DNA of 64,000 nucleotides, taken from NCBI GenBank assembly GCA_905221605.1, contig CAJNDS010001724.1, positions 299,978-363,977 of the forward strand, given 5' to 3'. The notes beneath the pieces are model-generated. The model saw nothing but the letters and a program-made list of their open reading frames with translations, did no database searches and was not told the DNA's origin. This document shows positions 30,720 through 41,535 of this stretch, piece after piece. Each line of letters begins with the position of its first letter. Position 1 is the first letter of the stretch. The position numbers and the translations under genes are program-made. This stretch comes from Symbiodinium natans (lineage: Eukaryota > Sar > Dinophyceae > Suessiales > Symbiodiniaceae).

Positions 30720-31260
30720 GTAGGATCAGTCATGGCCTGGGCTTTTGCGATGTTGTCAGGTTTAGATCTTCGGATATGCCAGTGTGGGGCTCAAGTCATC
30801 AGACACTGTGCAAACTAGCCTCGCTGACGGCCCGCCTACGGTGTCAGTGCTGTTGTTGCCACAGGTGTTGCAGCGGGATGTGTTGAACTCAATTGTCCGC
30901 AATCAGCCGTGACCCTTCATCTCGCCACGAGGACTCGGCTACATCCAGGCCGGGACAATCCTGAATTCAGCATCATGCCGGCCGTTTCACAACATAGAAT
31001 AGGGCCTGAGCTTCACAGACTGGCAAGCTGAAGCTTGAAGCAGCATGAACACTCTCACCTTACAAGCGTCCACGTTATGTTGAAGCACGACTTCGTGTGG
31101 CCCGAGTATCCCAACCGCTGGCCAGCTCTGCTACTCTTTAAGACGAGCGAGCGGCAAAGCCGCCACTCATTGCTCAGGTGGTTGAGGCGTTGTTCCTCTG
31201 TTGCCGGCATGGGCTGCCTTCAGCAGCCACGACTCGGTCTTTGGTCTGGGTTCCGTACTA
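30720..31260. other. Stretch with no confident gene
   Basis: Free of telomeric repeat. A possible decayed A exon (VTLHLATRT near 30908) and C-like GLGYIQAG (near 30938) occur on + but with frame problems. The open stretch 31035-31271 has no recognisable features. Confidence 0.5.
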
Positions 31261-31532
31261 ACTTGAACTGAGGGTTTAGGGTTTAGGGTTTTAGGGTTTA
31301 GGGTTTAGGGTTTAGATGGGTTTAGGGTCCCAATTTGAGGCTGAAAACTACAGACAAGCGCGGCCAACAACCGAGGAACTTTGCCAAGGCTGCTAGGTGG
31401 GACACAGTTGCAGCAAAAAACTCCTTGCATTTGGGGGTTGCCCACGTCCGGCTCCCTTAAGTCAGCACACACACACACACCCAAAACCCCCTAAACCCTA
31501 ATTCAGCCTTAAGCCAAGCCTTCCTACACCCC

Positions 31533-31598
31533 TAAACCCCAAACCCCAAACCCCAAACCCCAAACCCCAAACCCCAAACCCCAAACCCCAAACCCCAC
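31533..31598 (-). repeat. Telomere-variant (CCCCAAA)n block
   Basis: About nine repeats of CCCCAAA, uniform within the block. A longer one is at 37560-37690. Confidence 0.9.
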
Positions 31599-31748
31599 CT
31601 TTCGGTGGTGGGCCAACCCGGGCTTGCTTTTCGCGGGTTCAGGGTTTAGGGTTTAGGGCTTAGGGCTTAGGGTTTAGGGCAAGGAAAATGAAAGCGTATC
31701 CTTAGAAACCCAAGAGCTGGGCAGCCCTTATCCTTTCAAAAGGAAGCA

Positions 31749-31892
31749 CGTGGAGGTTCAGGGCACGTAGCAACCCAATGATAAGTGAGCCTATTGAGGT
31801 ACTTAAAGCCACTTAGGGTTCTATAACTACACTTATCATTATTGGGTTACCCTAACCCGAAACCCTAAACCCGCAACCCAGAACCTCCAAGC
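31749..31892. mobile_element. F3 TIR element with inserted telomere-like repeats
   Basis: CGTGGAGGTTCAGGGCACGT against AGAACCTCCAAG, with the ACACTTATCATTATTGGG arm. CCCTAAACCC repeats sit in the right arm. Confidence 0.5.
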
Positions 31893-32254
31893 GAGTGCAA
31901 ACGCATCCGAGCCCATCCGAAACTTCAGACACATGGGCATTTTTCTTGAGCAGGAGGGTTTAGGGTTTAGGGTGGATTTTGAAGCCTTCAATATGCTGAG
32001 CCTCCAGGGGATTTCTTGAGCTTGTAGTTTTCGACCCGGGCTTGTAGGCTTAGGGGTATGGGGGGCTCAGGGAAGCCTTTTCTTTCCTAAGCCCTGAAAT
32101 ACCCCCTAAAACTCTCGCGCCTATCATCTGAGGGATAGAACGAACCCCTATACAAGCCCTACACATATACCTACGATGGTCTCTATATACCTAAGTAGCC
32201 CCTACATTGCCCCTAAGGTCCCTTATAAGGGTCCCTCCTTGGTGCCTTGAAAAG

Positions 32255-32335
32255 GATCGTGAAGCTGATCGAGTTGCAGATGGCTCAAGGATAGCCCTTT
32301 TTGCCCAAGCAGCGGGTGGCCGCTGTCTGCTCAAG
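32255..32335 (+). CDS. Candidate A-like exon
   Basis: 81 nt between TTGAAAAG and GTCTGG, phase 0 to 0: DREADRVADGSRIALFAQAA, then GGRCLLK. The FAQA core follows the A pattern of 10738 and 15755, with a longer N side. Confidence 0.35.
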
Positions 32336-32580
32336 GTCTGGGGGGGGGGGCTTAGGTTTAGGGTTTAGGGTTTAGGGTTTAGGGTTTAGGGTTTAGGGTA
32401 TTCAGGGTGGAGGGAGCCCTCCGGGCGGTGCATCGAAGCGTTCTGCAAACAGAAGGGTTTCGGGCCGGGGTTTAGGGTTCAGGGTTTAGGGCTTTAGGGC
32501 TGTCTCCTGACGCGCTCACCCAAGTGGATGCAGAAAGGTTTTTTTTTCGGCGACAGCAGCATCCGAACCACTGGCCGCAG

Positions 32581-32618
32581 CATAAAGCACACATTTTCTT
32601 CACAGCCGCTGTTGCAAG
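32581..32618 (+). CDS. Candidate A-like exon ending at telomeric donor
   Basis: After TGGCCGCAG reads HKAHIFFTAAVA, comparable to DKTVTFSPAALS. The only G-starting donor is AAG|GTTTAGGG, the first telomeric repeat of the intron. Confidence 0.4.
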
Positions 32619-33230
32619 GTTTAGGGTTTGGGGTTTAGGGTTTAGGGTTTACAGGGTTTGGGGTTTCAACAACATGATTTGCGCTGCGTGCATCAAGTAT
32701 AAATAGTCATGCAAGTTTGTGTGTGCAGAATGAGCACGATTGTACTTGTGATCTTGTGATCTAGATTGCTATCTTGACTCCCCGGCTATGTGTCTTGTTC
32801 CGTCTTGGCTTCCTGCCTTATTTCCGATTCTCTCTCTTGCTGGTACTCGCTCTCTCTCTCTCTCTCTCTTTCTCTCTTTCTCTCTCTTTACTCTCTTTCT
32901 CTGCTTGTGTGTCAGTTGTTTGTCTCTGGTCACATAGGTATGAAGAAGGCTCGTTCACCCAGCTCGTAGGTCAGAAAGGTGCATGAGATGAATTGCAGTG
33001 GGGAGCTGCCAAACCGCTGAATCAGTGTTGCACCACCAAAAGCATAGTCCAACAAAGGCCAACCCCCAAGCCCAAAACACTAAACCCTGGGTGGCAAAAT
33101 CCACCCTGAACCCTACTTGGAGGTTTAGGGTTTAGGGTTTAGGGTTTACAAGCTGTGCAAGCAGCTGCTTTTCTGGCACTCCCCACCAGCCCAGATGGAA
33201 AAAAAGGGTTTAGGGGGAACCCCAAGCACA

Positions 33231-33322
33231 CCTAGAGGTTCATGGGTAGTTAGGAGTAGGGCTAGAAGTATGGCAACTACACTTATAGCCTTATCTACGG
33301 CATCTACAACCTTACCTCCAAG
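33231..33322. mobile_element. F3 TIR element
   Basis: CTAGAGGTTCATGGGTAGTT against AACCTTACCTCCAAG. Contains GTATGGCAACTACACTTATA, shared with 39762 and 44955. Confidence 0.65.
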
Positions 33323-33604
33323 TACCCCTAAACCCTATAAACCCCAAACCCTAAACCCTAAACCCAGAACGATCAGCTAGGCAAAAACCCTGATCCCTAA
33401 ACCCCATTTAACCCCGCTGTGTGGGTCAGGTGCCAAAAAGACCCTAAACCTTAAACCTTAAACCTTAAACACTAAACCCTAAGCCCTAAACCCTAAACCC
33501 TAAACCCTACATATAAGCACCTTCAGGGGCAAGGGTCAGCCGTGGATGGACCGCCCAGAGAATTGACGCGGAAGTCGGCTCCTTGAGGCATCCTGAGGGT
33601 TTCG

Positions 33605-33722
33605 GTAGGGTTTAGGGTTTAGGGTTTAGGGTTTAGGGTTTAGGGTTTAGGGTGTAGGGTTTAGGGTTTAGGGTTTAGGGTTTAGGGTTTAGGGTTTAGG
33701 GTTTAGGGTTTAGGGTTTAGGG
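33605..33722 (+). repeat. Telomeric (TTTAGGG)n block
   Basis: About 17 repeats with one TGTAGGG variant. Confidence 0.95.
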
Positions 33723-34375
33723 CTGCCGAAGCGGGTCTCGTAGAGGGGTCCCGGGACGGTAGGTTTAGGGTTTAGGGTTTAGGGCTTCTGCCGCGCTGGT
33801 TCCACAGAGACTAGCCCTTCGGCTTTGGGGTGTTCGACAAGGGGGGACTGGTAGCACCCTCGTCCCTTGTCGGGTTCGTGCAGAGATCGCTGGTAGAACC
33901 TAAGGACTTTTCAGAGCTGCTTTCTTGTATGCCCTAAACCCCACAAGTCACATAAGCTTCTCAGCGCTTTCCCCCAGCTTCTACCTGCCACTCCGGACCC
34001 CTGGTCCCGCGCTGTAGAGCTGACGTGTGTTGTTGCCCTTGCATGAAGGGAATGAATTCCCGGACTTGGAGTTTGATACTTGTTCCTTGTAGGTTTAGGG
34101 TTTAGGGTCTGGGGTTAAGGGTTTGGGGTTTGGGGTTTGGGGTTTCGGGGGTATAAGCCTGAAAGTACATGCTCTCGTCCAAAAAACAGATACGCGCGGC
34201 AGGTTGACTTGCAAGGTGTACGGGTCTGACGCACATAGGCTCATGGACCACTATGGCTTGCTGCATGTTGCCGCTTAGAGTGGCAGCTCCTCATGCTAAG
34301 CCACGCTGTTGCATGGGTTTTCTGGGTGTAAGACCATCGGCTTCGGCGGGGGGCATCTGAATGCGACGTGTGCAG

Positions 34376-34428
34376 GTCATGGGTACCATGCAGACGGAGA
34401 GAGGCTGCCAGACGCTGCTGACCTCCAG
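34376..34428 (+). CDS. Diverged C-type exon, acidic tail lost
   Basis: Exactly 53 nt between GTGTGCAG and GCTGGC (GC donor), phase 1 to 0: (G)HGYHADGERLPDAADLQ. G-x-G-Y and LPD keep the C pattern. The poly-Asp stretch is replaced by neutral residues. Confidence 0.55.
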
Positions 34429-34448
34429 GCTGGCCAGTTGCCATACAG

Positions 34449-34511
34449 TCCCCAAAGAATAGTGCGTCTGAGCGCTGCGCTAAGCCTGTACCTCCAGCAA
34501 CCTTTGCAAAG
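34449..34511 (+). CDS. Candidate exon (SPKNSASERCAKPVPPATFAK)
   Basis: 63 nt between GCCATACAG and GTTTGC, phase 0 to 0, 20 bp after the diverged C exon. Position in order fits an A exon, though only TF is shared. The intron would be only 20 nt, so one of the two may not be real. Confidence 0.35.
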
Positions 34512-34733
34512 GTTTGCTCGGTTTTAACAAATCTTCCAATACCATCAGGGAAGAACCTAAGCCCCCAAAGTATGTTTATAAACCCAGAAAACGGACCATT
34601 ATTATTTTTACGATTACTTGTTATTATCAACATCATCTTCATCATCATCAGTATCATTATTATTATTCTTATGTACTATTATTACTTATTACCATGTATT
34701 TATTTTTTGGGGGGGTGTAGGAAACAAAGAAAG

Positions 34734-34766
34734 GAGCGAGCCTTCTCTTCGCCACCGGGGGCATCC
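34734..34766 (+). CDS. Candidate short A-like exon (ERAFSSPPGAS)
   Basis: 33 nt between AAGAAAG and GAAACT (GA donor). The end matches A (FSPAAAS) with an extra Ser. Confidence 0.3.
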
Positions 34767-34886
34767 GAAACTCCCGCCCATCGGCGGGGTGCAGAATCTT
34801 GGTGACATGGACCCTAAGCCCGAAACCCTAAAACCTAAAACCTAAACCCTAAACCCTAAACCTAGTATGTGAACCCAAACAAAAAC

Positions 34887-34971
34887 TCTGGTTCATAGTA
34901 GGGAATGGGCCCTACATAGTCCCTTAAAGGGTATCTATAGGCGGATATAGGGTTCCGTCACTAAGAACCAG
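34887..34971. mobile_element. F6 TIR element
   Basis: CTCTGGTTCATAGTAGGGAATG against CACTAAGAACCAG. The TCCCTTAAAGGGTATCTATA core is shared with the other copies. Confidence 0.6.
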
Positions 34972-35376
34972 CAAGAAACGATTTAAATGGCCCATATCAG
35001 CCCTCCTGCGTCATATCAGGGGCTGTAGGAATTGAGCCCAAGAAGGGTCATAATCACTGATCTCCAAAGGGGTGTATGGTACACAAAGCAGATTGTAGGG
35101 CGTAGGGTATGGGGCCCTAATTCCCCAAACAGCTTACTGTTGGGGTTCTAAATTTATTTAAGGATTGCCGACATTCTGAGGTTGCCGGGTTCCAGGGCGC
35201 CTTGTCTCCCTTTGTCTCCGTTGATCTCCCTTCATGTGGGTGGCTTTGCCGGGTTGCTGTGCTCCTCGCCCCCCTTTGTGTCCCTTCGTCTCCCTTTGTC
35301 TCCTGTCGTCTCCACTGTTTCTTTCATTGACATGCCTTTGACTGTTTGGGGTCTTCGGTGGTGTAGTTTTTGTCTA

Positions 35377-35541
35377 CATGGGCCCTTAATATGGTCCCTT
35401 GCCTCCTCTAATGGGTTCTGAAGTATGGGCCCTTGGGTTGTCTAGGGTATATAAGGGGTATATAAGAAGTCCGGGTTGTCTAGGGTATATAAGGGGTATA
35501 GAAGAAGTCCCTTTTAAGGGGCCCATACTACGGGACCATGT
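35377..35541. mobile_element. F5 TIR element with internal duplication
   Basis: CATGGGCCCTTAATATGGTC against GGGCCCATACTACGGGACCATG. The GGTTGTCTAGGGTATATAAGG unit is present twice. Confidence 0.7.
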
Positions 35542-35579
35542 AAATACCCTTCGATTTTGGGGTTCATGTGGCCACCAAG

Positions 35580-35617
35580 GAAGAGCAGCTCGGGTCGTCC
35601 GCCCCTCTATGCGCGAG
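35580..35617 (+). CDS. Candidate B-like exon after F2 right end
   Basis: Reads EEQLGSSAPLCA after the F2 terminus GTTCATGTGGCCACCAAG, ending before GAGATG. The TIR end itself provides the acceptor AAG|G. Confidence 0.35.
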
Positions 35618-35669
35618 ATGCACGGACCAAGGACAAGGCAGGAAACGCTGGGAAATCCAACTGTCAGTG

Positions 35670-35830
35670 CCCTAAGGATCCATGTACCTGCTAGGGTTAG
35701 GGTTTAGGGCTTAGGGTTCTGGATTTTGGGTTTTGGGTTTAGGGTTTAGGCTTAGGGTTTAGGGTATATACTTGGGCACGAGACGGGGTTCCTATATATG
35801 CGATATAGGTGCGGGGTCCCTGAATATACT
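35670..35830. mobile_element. F4 element interrupted by telomeric repeat
   Basis: CCCTAAGGATCCATGTACCT, then about 70 bp of TTTAGGG-like repeat, then GTATATACTTGGGCACGAG. The right arm is degraded. Confidence 0.5.
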
Positions 35831-37559
35831 CCTAACATGGCCCGCGTATTCCCCTTAAGGGGATCCAGAAAGAGGGTCCCCAAACCCAAGGCACAACCTT
35901 CGGCGTCCAAGGTGTCATCCCATGACACCTGGAACGATCCCAAAACCTTCAACCCCACGGTTTAGGGTTTATTTAGGGTTTAGGGTTTAGGGTTTACGGT
36001 TTACGGTTTACGGTTTAGGGTTTAGGGTTTGGGGTTTAGGGTTTAGGGTTTAGGAGGGTCTCTGAAAACTGTGCCGTGGTGTGAAAGGAGGGAACGAGAA
36101 GCAGCAGTGTAGTCGGTCTCAGGTGTACGGGGCTACGGGGCTCAATCCTCTGCTGACTGGCAGCCGCTGCAGCGGTCCGTAGCCCTAAACCCTAAACCCT
36201 AAACCCTAAACCCTTTGGTAGCTTCATGATCCTGTCACTGGGCTCGTCTCCGGGGGGCCGCCCTCAGAAGCAGGCGTGGTCTTTCAGGTGAGCCTGGGAC
36301 AGCCCACTGCGGCTGACTGTATACAGATCTATGTACACATAGTGAGTACTCTGTCGTGTTCGTGCCTGTGAGCCCAGTAACCACTTACCTTTACCTCGGC
36401 TTGTCCCTGCGGAGTGGCCCTCTGGGCTCAGCTAGTTAGGGTTTAGGGTTTAGGGTTTAGGGTTTAGGGTTTAGGGTTTAGGGTTTCGGGTTTAGGGTTT
36501 AGGGTTCCAAAAAACCCTAAACCCCAAACCCTAAACCCTTCGCACTTTTGGTGCGCAACCAAAACCCCAAAGAGCAGCCCTGGCTGAGACCCTGAACCCC
36601 ACACCTTGTCTAATTCTGCAGAGGGAGTCAGGGAACGTGGCCCCATCTTCTGGCGTTGAGAGACTTAGGGTTAGTATCCCTTGAAGGGTTTCAGGGGTGT
36701 ATGCAGTTGCAATTCCCAAATTCCCCACTGAGGACCGGTAAACCCTAGCCCTAAGCCCGAAACCCTAAACCCCAAACCCTAAACCCCAAACACCTAACCC
36801 TTAAGCCTTAAACCCTAAACCCTACGGAGCGAACAAAACTCTAAACCCTAAACCCCAGGTTCTTCCGAAGCTCCTGGCCAAGCTCGTCGGCCATCTGGCA
36901 GAGGAGGCACCTGTACAATCCAGGTCGAGACCCAGCTCCACCGACTCAACTCCGCAGATTATTTAGGGTCAGGTTTAGGGTTTAGGGTTTAGGGTTTAGG
37001 GTGTTTTTTGGGGGGGTGTGGGCTGAGAGTTTAGGACTGAGGGTTCGCGATCTCGGGCTTGCTCGGCGTGCCTTGTGTTCAGAGGTTGTGGGGGGTTTGG
37101 CAGTTTTCAGGATCCAGGGACCAGCATCTTTGCGGAAGCTGCGCAGCAAACCCCACGGGCTGTGAAACCACACTGAAATCATCTAACTACCAAGCCAAGG
37201 GTGTTGGTCCCTTAACCCCAAACCCTACACGCTAAACTAAACCATAAACCCTAAACCCTGTCAGGATGTATGCGGTTCTTAGCTTCCCGTCACTGTGAAG
37301 TTTCATGCTGCACCCGAGTTGCTGCGCGCCATCGTCAAACCAAGCCCCATAAGCCTTGAAGCCCGACTCCTAAACCCTAAACCCTAAACCCTAAACCCTA
37401 AACTCCAAACTCCTAAACCCTAAATGCTTGCGCCAGCTGTGCGAGTCGAAGCAAGAATTCCAGGACCCTAGACCTTCTGAACCGGAAACCCGACAGAAAG
37501 CAATATCCCGACGTAAACCCTAAGCCCTCAACCGAACGATGCTAGAGACAGGACTGAGT

Positions 37560-37745
37560 AAACCCAAACCCCAAACTCCAAACCCCAAACTCCAAACCCT
37601 CAACCCCAAACCCCAAACCCCCCAAACCCCAAAAACCCCAAACCCCAAAAACCCCAAACCCCAAACCCCAAACCCCAAACCCCAAACCCTAAACCCTAAA
37701 CCCTAAACCCTAAACCCTAAGCCCTAAACCCTACACCCTAAACCC
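37560..37745 (-). repeat. Telomere-variant block, CCCCAAA then CCCTAAA
   Basis: The first two thirds are CCCCAAA and CCCCAAAAA variants and the last third is standard CCCTAAA. The switch point is sharp near 37688. Confidence 0.92.
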
Positions 37746-37757
37746 TACCCGTGTCAG

Positions 37758-37810
37758 GAGCGGCGTGGGTGCCCAGGCAGCTCACCAAGGCGCCCGACGC
37801 GCGCGGAGAG
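37758..37810 (+). CDS. Diverged C-type exon with GA donor
   Basis: Exactly 53 nt between CCGTGTCAG and GAGGGC, phase 1 to 0: (G)AAWVPRQLTKAPDARGE. Aromatic-Val at positions 4-5, Leu at 9 and the E end follow GTGFVRMSDLPDDDDESE. Telomeric repeat flanks both sides. Confidence 0.5.
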
Positions 37811-38226
37811 GAGGGCCACCACCGTGAACCTGGTCTCTGGATTTAGGGTTTAGGGCTAGGGTTTAGGGCTAGGGTTTAGGGCTAGGGTTTAGGGTTTAGG
37901 GTTTAGGGTTTAGGGTTTAGGGTTTAGGGCTTTGGGTTTGGGGTTTCGGGCTTGGGGTTTAGGGTTTGGGGAACTCGAAACCCCAAGCCCCAAACTCGAA
38001 CCCTTCAAACCCTAGGATCCGGGCTCAGGAAGGGAAGCTTGGGGTTGTTTGGAGTTCTACGGCTCAGGATTTCAGGGCTTGTTTTTTGGAGTTCCCTAAG
38101 GCTAAGCCCTAAGCCTAAGGCTTAAACCCTAAACCCTAAGCCTTAAACCTTAAACCCTAAACCCTAAACCCTAAACCCCTGGGATCTGCATGAAGCCCCC
38201 CCCCCCCCCTGAAGCCCTAAAATTGT

Positions 38227-38346
38227 TTTGGAGGTGCATGGGTATGCAGAAGTAGAGTTAGACGTACCCTTTTTTCAGGGTTTAAGATTTAGGGTGTCGG
38301 TTCCCGTACTTTCAGCCTTACTTTTAAGAACCCATGAACTTCCAAG
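38227..38346. mobile_element. F3 TIR element
   Basis: TTGGAGGTGCATGGGTATGC against AACCCATGAACTTCCAAG, with one CAGGGTTTAAGATTTAGGG telomere-like patch inside. Confidence 0.6.
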
Positions 38347-38436
38347 TATAAAGCCTATATAGAAGTAAGCAGCTAAGGGTTTAGCGTAGACCAAGTAGCA
38401 AAAATTCCTTGGGGACCAAAGGAACCCAGAAATTGG

Positions 38437-38460
38437 GGGGGGGGGGGGGGGGGGGCGGGG
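38437..38460. repeat. Poly-G tract
   Basis: G run of about 20 with one C near its end, in a stretch (38360-38580) that holds nothing else I can identify. Confidence 0.9.
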
Positions 38461-39112
38461 GTCGTATATGCTAATACTCCAATTCCTATTCATCTCGACC
38501 CCAAGGTTCTCGAATTCACGACGAAACCAAGTAAGTGCAATCAAGCTGTTCAATGAAATTTGAGTTCTGCGTTGGTGGGGAGTTCTAAACCTTAAGCCTT
38601 AAGCCCTGAACCCTAAACCCTAAACCCTAAACCCTAAACCCTAAACCCTAAACCCTAAACCCCTGAACAATCTCTGTGTTTCAAGAGCTTATCGGGTTTT
38701 GGTTTGGGGTTTAGGGTGCTCTACGAGCACCGCAGAAAGCTCGGGGTTCAAAGGGTTTAGGGTTTAGGGTTTAGGGATTAGGGCTTAGGGTTTAGGGTTT
38801 AGGGCTTAGGGTTTAGGGTTTAGGGCCTTTAGGGCTAGGGTTTAGGGACTTAGGGGCTAGTAGGGATGTAGGGATTTGTGAGAATTCGGTTTGGGGATGG
38901 ATTTGAAGGGCTTTGGCTGTATTGGGATTCAGAGTACAGGATTCAGCATTGAAGCCCCGAACCCTAAACCCTAATCCCTAAACCCAAAACCCAAAACCCA
39001 AAACCCAAAACCCAAAACCCAAAACCCTAGCCCTAAACCCTAAACTCCTAAACCCTAAGATCGAAACTTCACAGCCCTGAGCGCGAGACCCAGGATTATT
39101 TCCAGCGGGCAG

Positions 39113-39198
39113 GGTGCGGCTAAGCTGGCCCTGACCACCGTCTGCCTGGAGAAGCCTCCGCCGCCCCAGCTCCTTGGGACGCAGACGAATCCTTGGGG
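39113..39198 (+). CDS. Candidate exon upstream of F2 element
   Basis: After GCGGGCAG reads GAAKLALTTVCLEKPPPPQ, LLGTQTNPWG, and runs into an F2 left end CCTTGGGGAAG. Composition is unlike the modules. Family unknown. Confidence 0.35.
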
Positions 39199-39411
39199 AA
39201 GAAATGAACCCTACGACAGGCTGGGGTTTAGGGTTTAGGGTTTAGGGTTTAGGGTTTAGGGTTTAGGGTTTAGGGTTTAGGGTTTAGGGTTTAGGGTTTA
39301 GGGTTTAGGGATGTGTAGGGTTTAGGGTTTAGGGTTCATAGTACCTGAATAGGAATCATAGTAGTATAGGACATGTGACCCCCAATTTGAGGGTTCATGT
39401 CGTCCCCAAGG
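39191..39411. mobile_element. F2 TIR element split by 90 bp of telomeric repeat
   Basis: Left CCTTGGGGAAGAAATGAACC, right GAGGGTTCATGTCGTCCCCAAGG, core TAGTAGTATAGGACATGTGACC. Between left arm and core lie about 13 TTTAGGG repeats (39221-39311) absent from other F2 copies. Confidence 0.75.
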
Positions 39412-39733
39412 ATATAGAAGTCCTTGTTTTTCTACGTCTTGCTAGGGTCTATACACCTTGTGCTGCTCTTCCTCGAATTTGTGTGCAGAGAAAACCCTAA
39501 ACCGGGACAAAAGGCTGATGTGAGGCTTGTGGCGTGTCGGTGTTGAATTCTACTTTAGGGGTGGGGGGGAGGGTGGCCTGACCAGAGTTGAGCTTGTGTT
39601 CAGGGTTTCGGGGTTCAGGGTTTAGAGGCGTAACCCTAAACCCGAAGCCCTGAACCCTAAACCCTAAACCGCTCTTCCTTCAACCGAACCCAGGAGACCC
39701 AACCTGAAACCCACCCTACATCCGCGCATGCAG

Positions 39734-39761
39734 GAGTCCCAGCAAGCTTGTCCGAGTCCAG
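39734..39761 (+). CDS. Short B-like exon (ESQQACPSP+G)
   Basis: 28 nt between GCATGCAG and GTTGGG, phase 0 to 1. The donor is the first GT of an F3 element (GTTGGGTCATGGGCAGTT). Confidence 0.45.
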
Positions 39762-39865
39762 GTTGGGTCATGGGCAGTTATAGGGTTATAAGTATGGTAA
39801 CTCCTACTTACAACCCGATGTAGGCTACTTAGAACCCTTCTTATAAGTACCCATGAACCTCCAAG
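39762..39865. mobile_element. F3 TIR element starting at a donor site
   Basis: Ends TTGGGTCATGGGCAGTTATA and AAGTACCCATGAACCTCCAAG. Its left terminus coincides with the donor of the exon before it. Confidence 0.65.
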
Positions 39866-39970
39866 TAAAGCCCAGCAACCCAGCAACCCAGCAATCCCTA
39901 AACCCTAAACCCTAAACCCTAAACCCTAAACCCTAAACCCTAAACCCTAAACCCTAAACCCCCCCCCAAG

Positions 39971-40010
39971 GAGCCCGGAGAAGCCTCACCCGAGCTCGGC
40001 GCCGGCCCGG
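39971..40010 (+). CDS. B-type exon, shortened
   Basis: 40 nt between CCCCCCAAG and GTGGTG, phase 0 to 1: EPGEASPELGAGP+G. Closely related to the B exon at 50948 (EPGTDDSSEEASPGPPRK+G), with the middle deleted. Confidence 0.55.
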
Positions 40011-40201
40011 GTGGTGTCCATGGAGCGCCTCATAGCCCTTTGGGCTGCTTGTGAAGGGTTTAGGGTTTAGGGTTAGGGGGTTTGGGGTTTAGGGTTTGGG
40101 GTTAGGGGTTGGGGGTTTAGGGTCTTGGCTTTGGGGGGGGGGGAGGTTTAGGATTCAGGGTTTGGGGGTTCAGGGTTTACAGGGCTTAGGGTTGGGTATA
40201 G

Positions 40202-40400
40202 GACTCCCACGGGATACGAGCCACCCTCACACCTCAATGAGACTGAGTCGAGAGCAGCACAGGCCTTGGCGCAGCCAAAGCGGCGGAAGACCAAGCACGA
40301 GGAGGAAACGGTCTCTATTGCGCGTGCAGGGCGCGCAAGAGCCAAGTGTTTGGGGTGTGATGAGTGTAGGAACAACCATAAGCCCTGCACTGAGCCCTAA
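40202..40400 (+). CDS. Exon with basic stretch and CXXC-like Cys cluster
   Basis: Open from acceptor GGGTATAG (phase 2) to TAA. It begins TPTGYEPPSHLNETES, like a C exon without the poly-Asp, then QPKRRKTKHEEE (possible nuclear signal), then RAKCLGCDECRNNHKPC. The C-x2-C-x2-C-x6-C spacing matches the first half of CXXC zinc fingers, which bind unmethylated CpG; the second half would have to come from another exon. It probably leaves by a GA donor (ACT|GAGCCC) rather than using the stop. Confidence 0.48.
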
Positions 40401-40440
40401 AGCCTAAAAGCCTGCCTGAAGAAAGTTGGTTTTGCTACAG

Positions 40441-40505
40441 GCGAACTCATGAGGAAGCATCGTCTAACTTCTCTCAAGCTTTGGGACCATTTGCTGCCTG
40501 AATAG
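40441..40505 (+). CDS. Candidate terminal exon (GELMRKHRLTSLKLWDHLLPE)
   Basis: After TTTTGCTACAG, phase 1, 20 codons to TAG. Basic and amphipathic. It could end the gene that contains the Cys-cluster exon. Confidence 0.38.
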
Positions 40506-40885
40506 GGTTTGGGGTTAGGGGTACGATATTCGGGGGTAAACCCTACCTAGACCTTGAAAAACCCAAGAAAAAGCAAGTTGCTTCTCAAAGGCCTGAAGAT
40601 CCCGGATCTCGAAATACGTGTGTTGCACGATGGGTTTTTGCGGGTTCCCGACGGTTTTGTATGGGTTTCCGACGGTTTTTTACGGGTTCTAAAAGAGCTG
40701 CGTTACCATAGAACCAGGTTTTAGTCGCAGAAACCCGGTTTTTTAGCAACATCTCCTGAGAACGCGGTTCCTGCATATCGCCCCACTTTTTTCAGGGCTT
40801 TGAGGGGTCTAGGTAAACCCTAAACCCTGAACTTTAAACCCTAATTAATCCCTAAACCCGAAACCCCACCCTTAGAAGCCAGAGA

Positions 40886-40970
40886 GGAGCTGGCAGCCGA
40901 GACTGGCCCGCAGATGCTGGGCCGACCCGCCCCAAAGGCTGCGCCTCGCTCCGGCAAAGAGGCGACTGCG
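40886..40970 (+). CDS. Candidate B-like exon
   Basis: From GCCAGAGAG: ELAAETGPQMLGRPAPKAAP then RSGKE, ending at GCGACT or a few bases earlier. APRSGK echoes SAPRKG. Confidence 0.4.
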
Positions 40971-41029
40971 TTAGGGTTTAGGGGTTAGGGTTTAGGGTTT
41001 GGGGTTTAGGTTTTAGGGTTTAGGGTTTA

Positions 41030-41500
41030 GGGTTTGGGGTTTGGGGTTTGGGGTTTGGGGTTTTTATAGGCTTCTAGTGGGTTTTTCTGGGTGGTTGATC
41101 GGGTTGAATAGGGTTGAATAGGGTCTAACCGGTTTTTTTTAAGGGGTTTTTATGGGACTGTTAGGAGGGTTTGTAAGGGGGTTTTGTAGGGTTTTAATTG
41201 GGTTGATTCGGGGCTAAATCGGGTTTAATCGGGGGTTTATGGTTGTTTTCCAGGTTTCGGTGCTGCCCCAATCTGTTTAGATCGGGTCTGAGGGCTTGGG
41301 CTCTTTTGTTTCGGGAGGGTCATGTTCCATCCCTTTTGTAGGGTTTTGACCCAACAACGCGGCTAGTTTTTGTGTCATTTAAGGTACACTCTTCGAATGC
41401 ATTCGTCTAGATGAGTCTCAGGTTATACATCGTTTTGTGGCGTTTTTTTCTTCATGGGAAAGGTAAACTCTGAACCCTAGACCCTGGACGCAAGCATTCC
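41030..41500. other. Spacer, G/T-rich, no gene seen
   Basis: TTTGGGG variant repeats to 41060, then degenerate GGGTTGAATAGGG/GGGTTT sequence that looks like an eroded telomere-type array. No exon signal until 41505. Confidence 0.6.
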
Positions 41501-41504
41501 GCAG

Positions 41505-41535
41505 GAACGCCCTGCCTCCCGGTCCAATCGCCCGG
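41505..41535 (+). CDS. Short B-like exon (ERPASRSNRP+G)
   Basis: 31 nt between CATTCCGCAG and GCCCGG (GC donor), phase 0 to 1. Confidence 0.48.

Noticed and set aside
33606..33722. A true chromosome end
   Set aside because: Telomeric blocks occur in both orientations throughout and unique sequence continues on both sides, so they are interstitial.
35182..35400. Leu/Ser/Pro-rich open frame with CTCCCTTTGTCTCC repeats
   Set aside because: Pyrimidine-rich degenerate repeat with no splice or family support.
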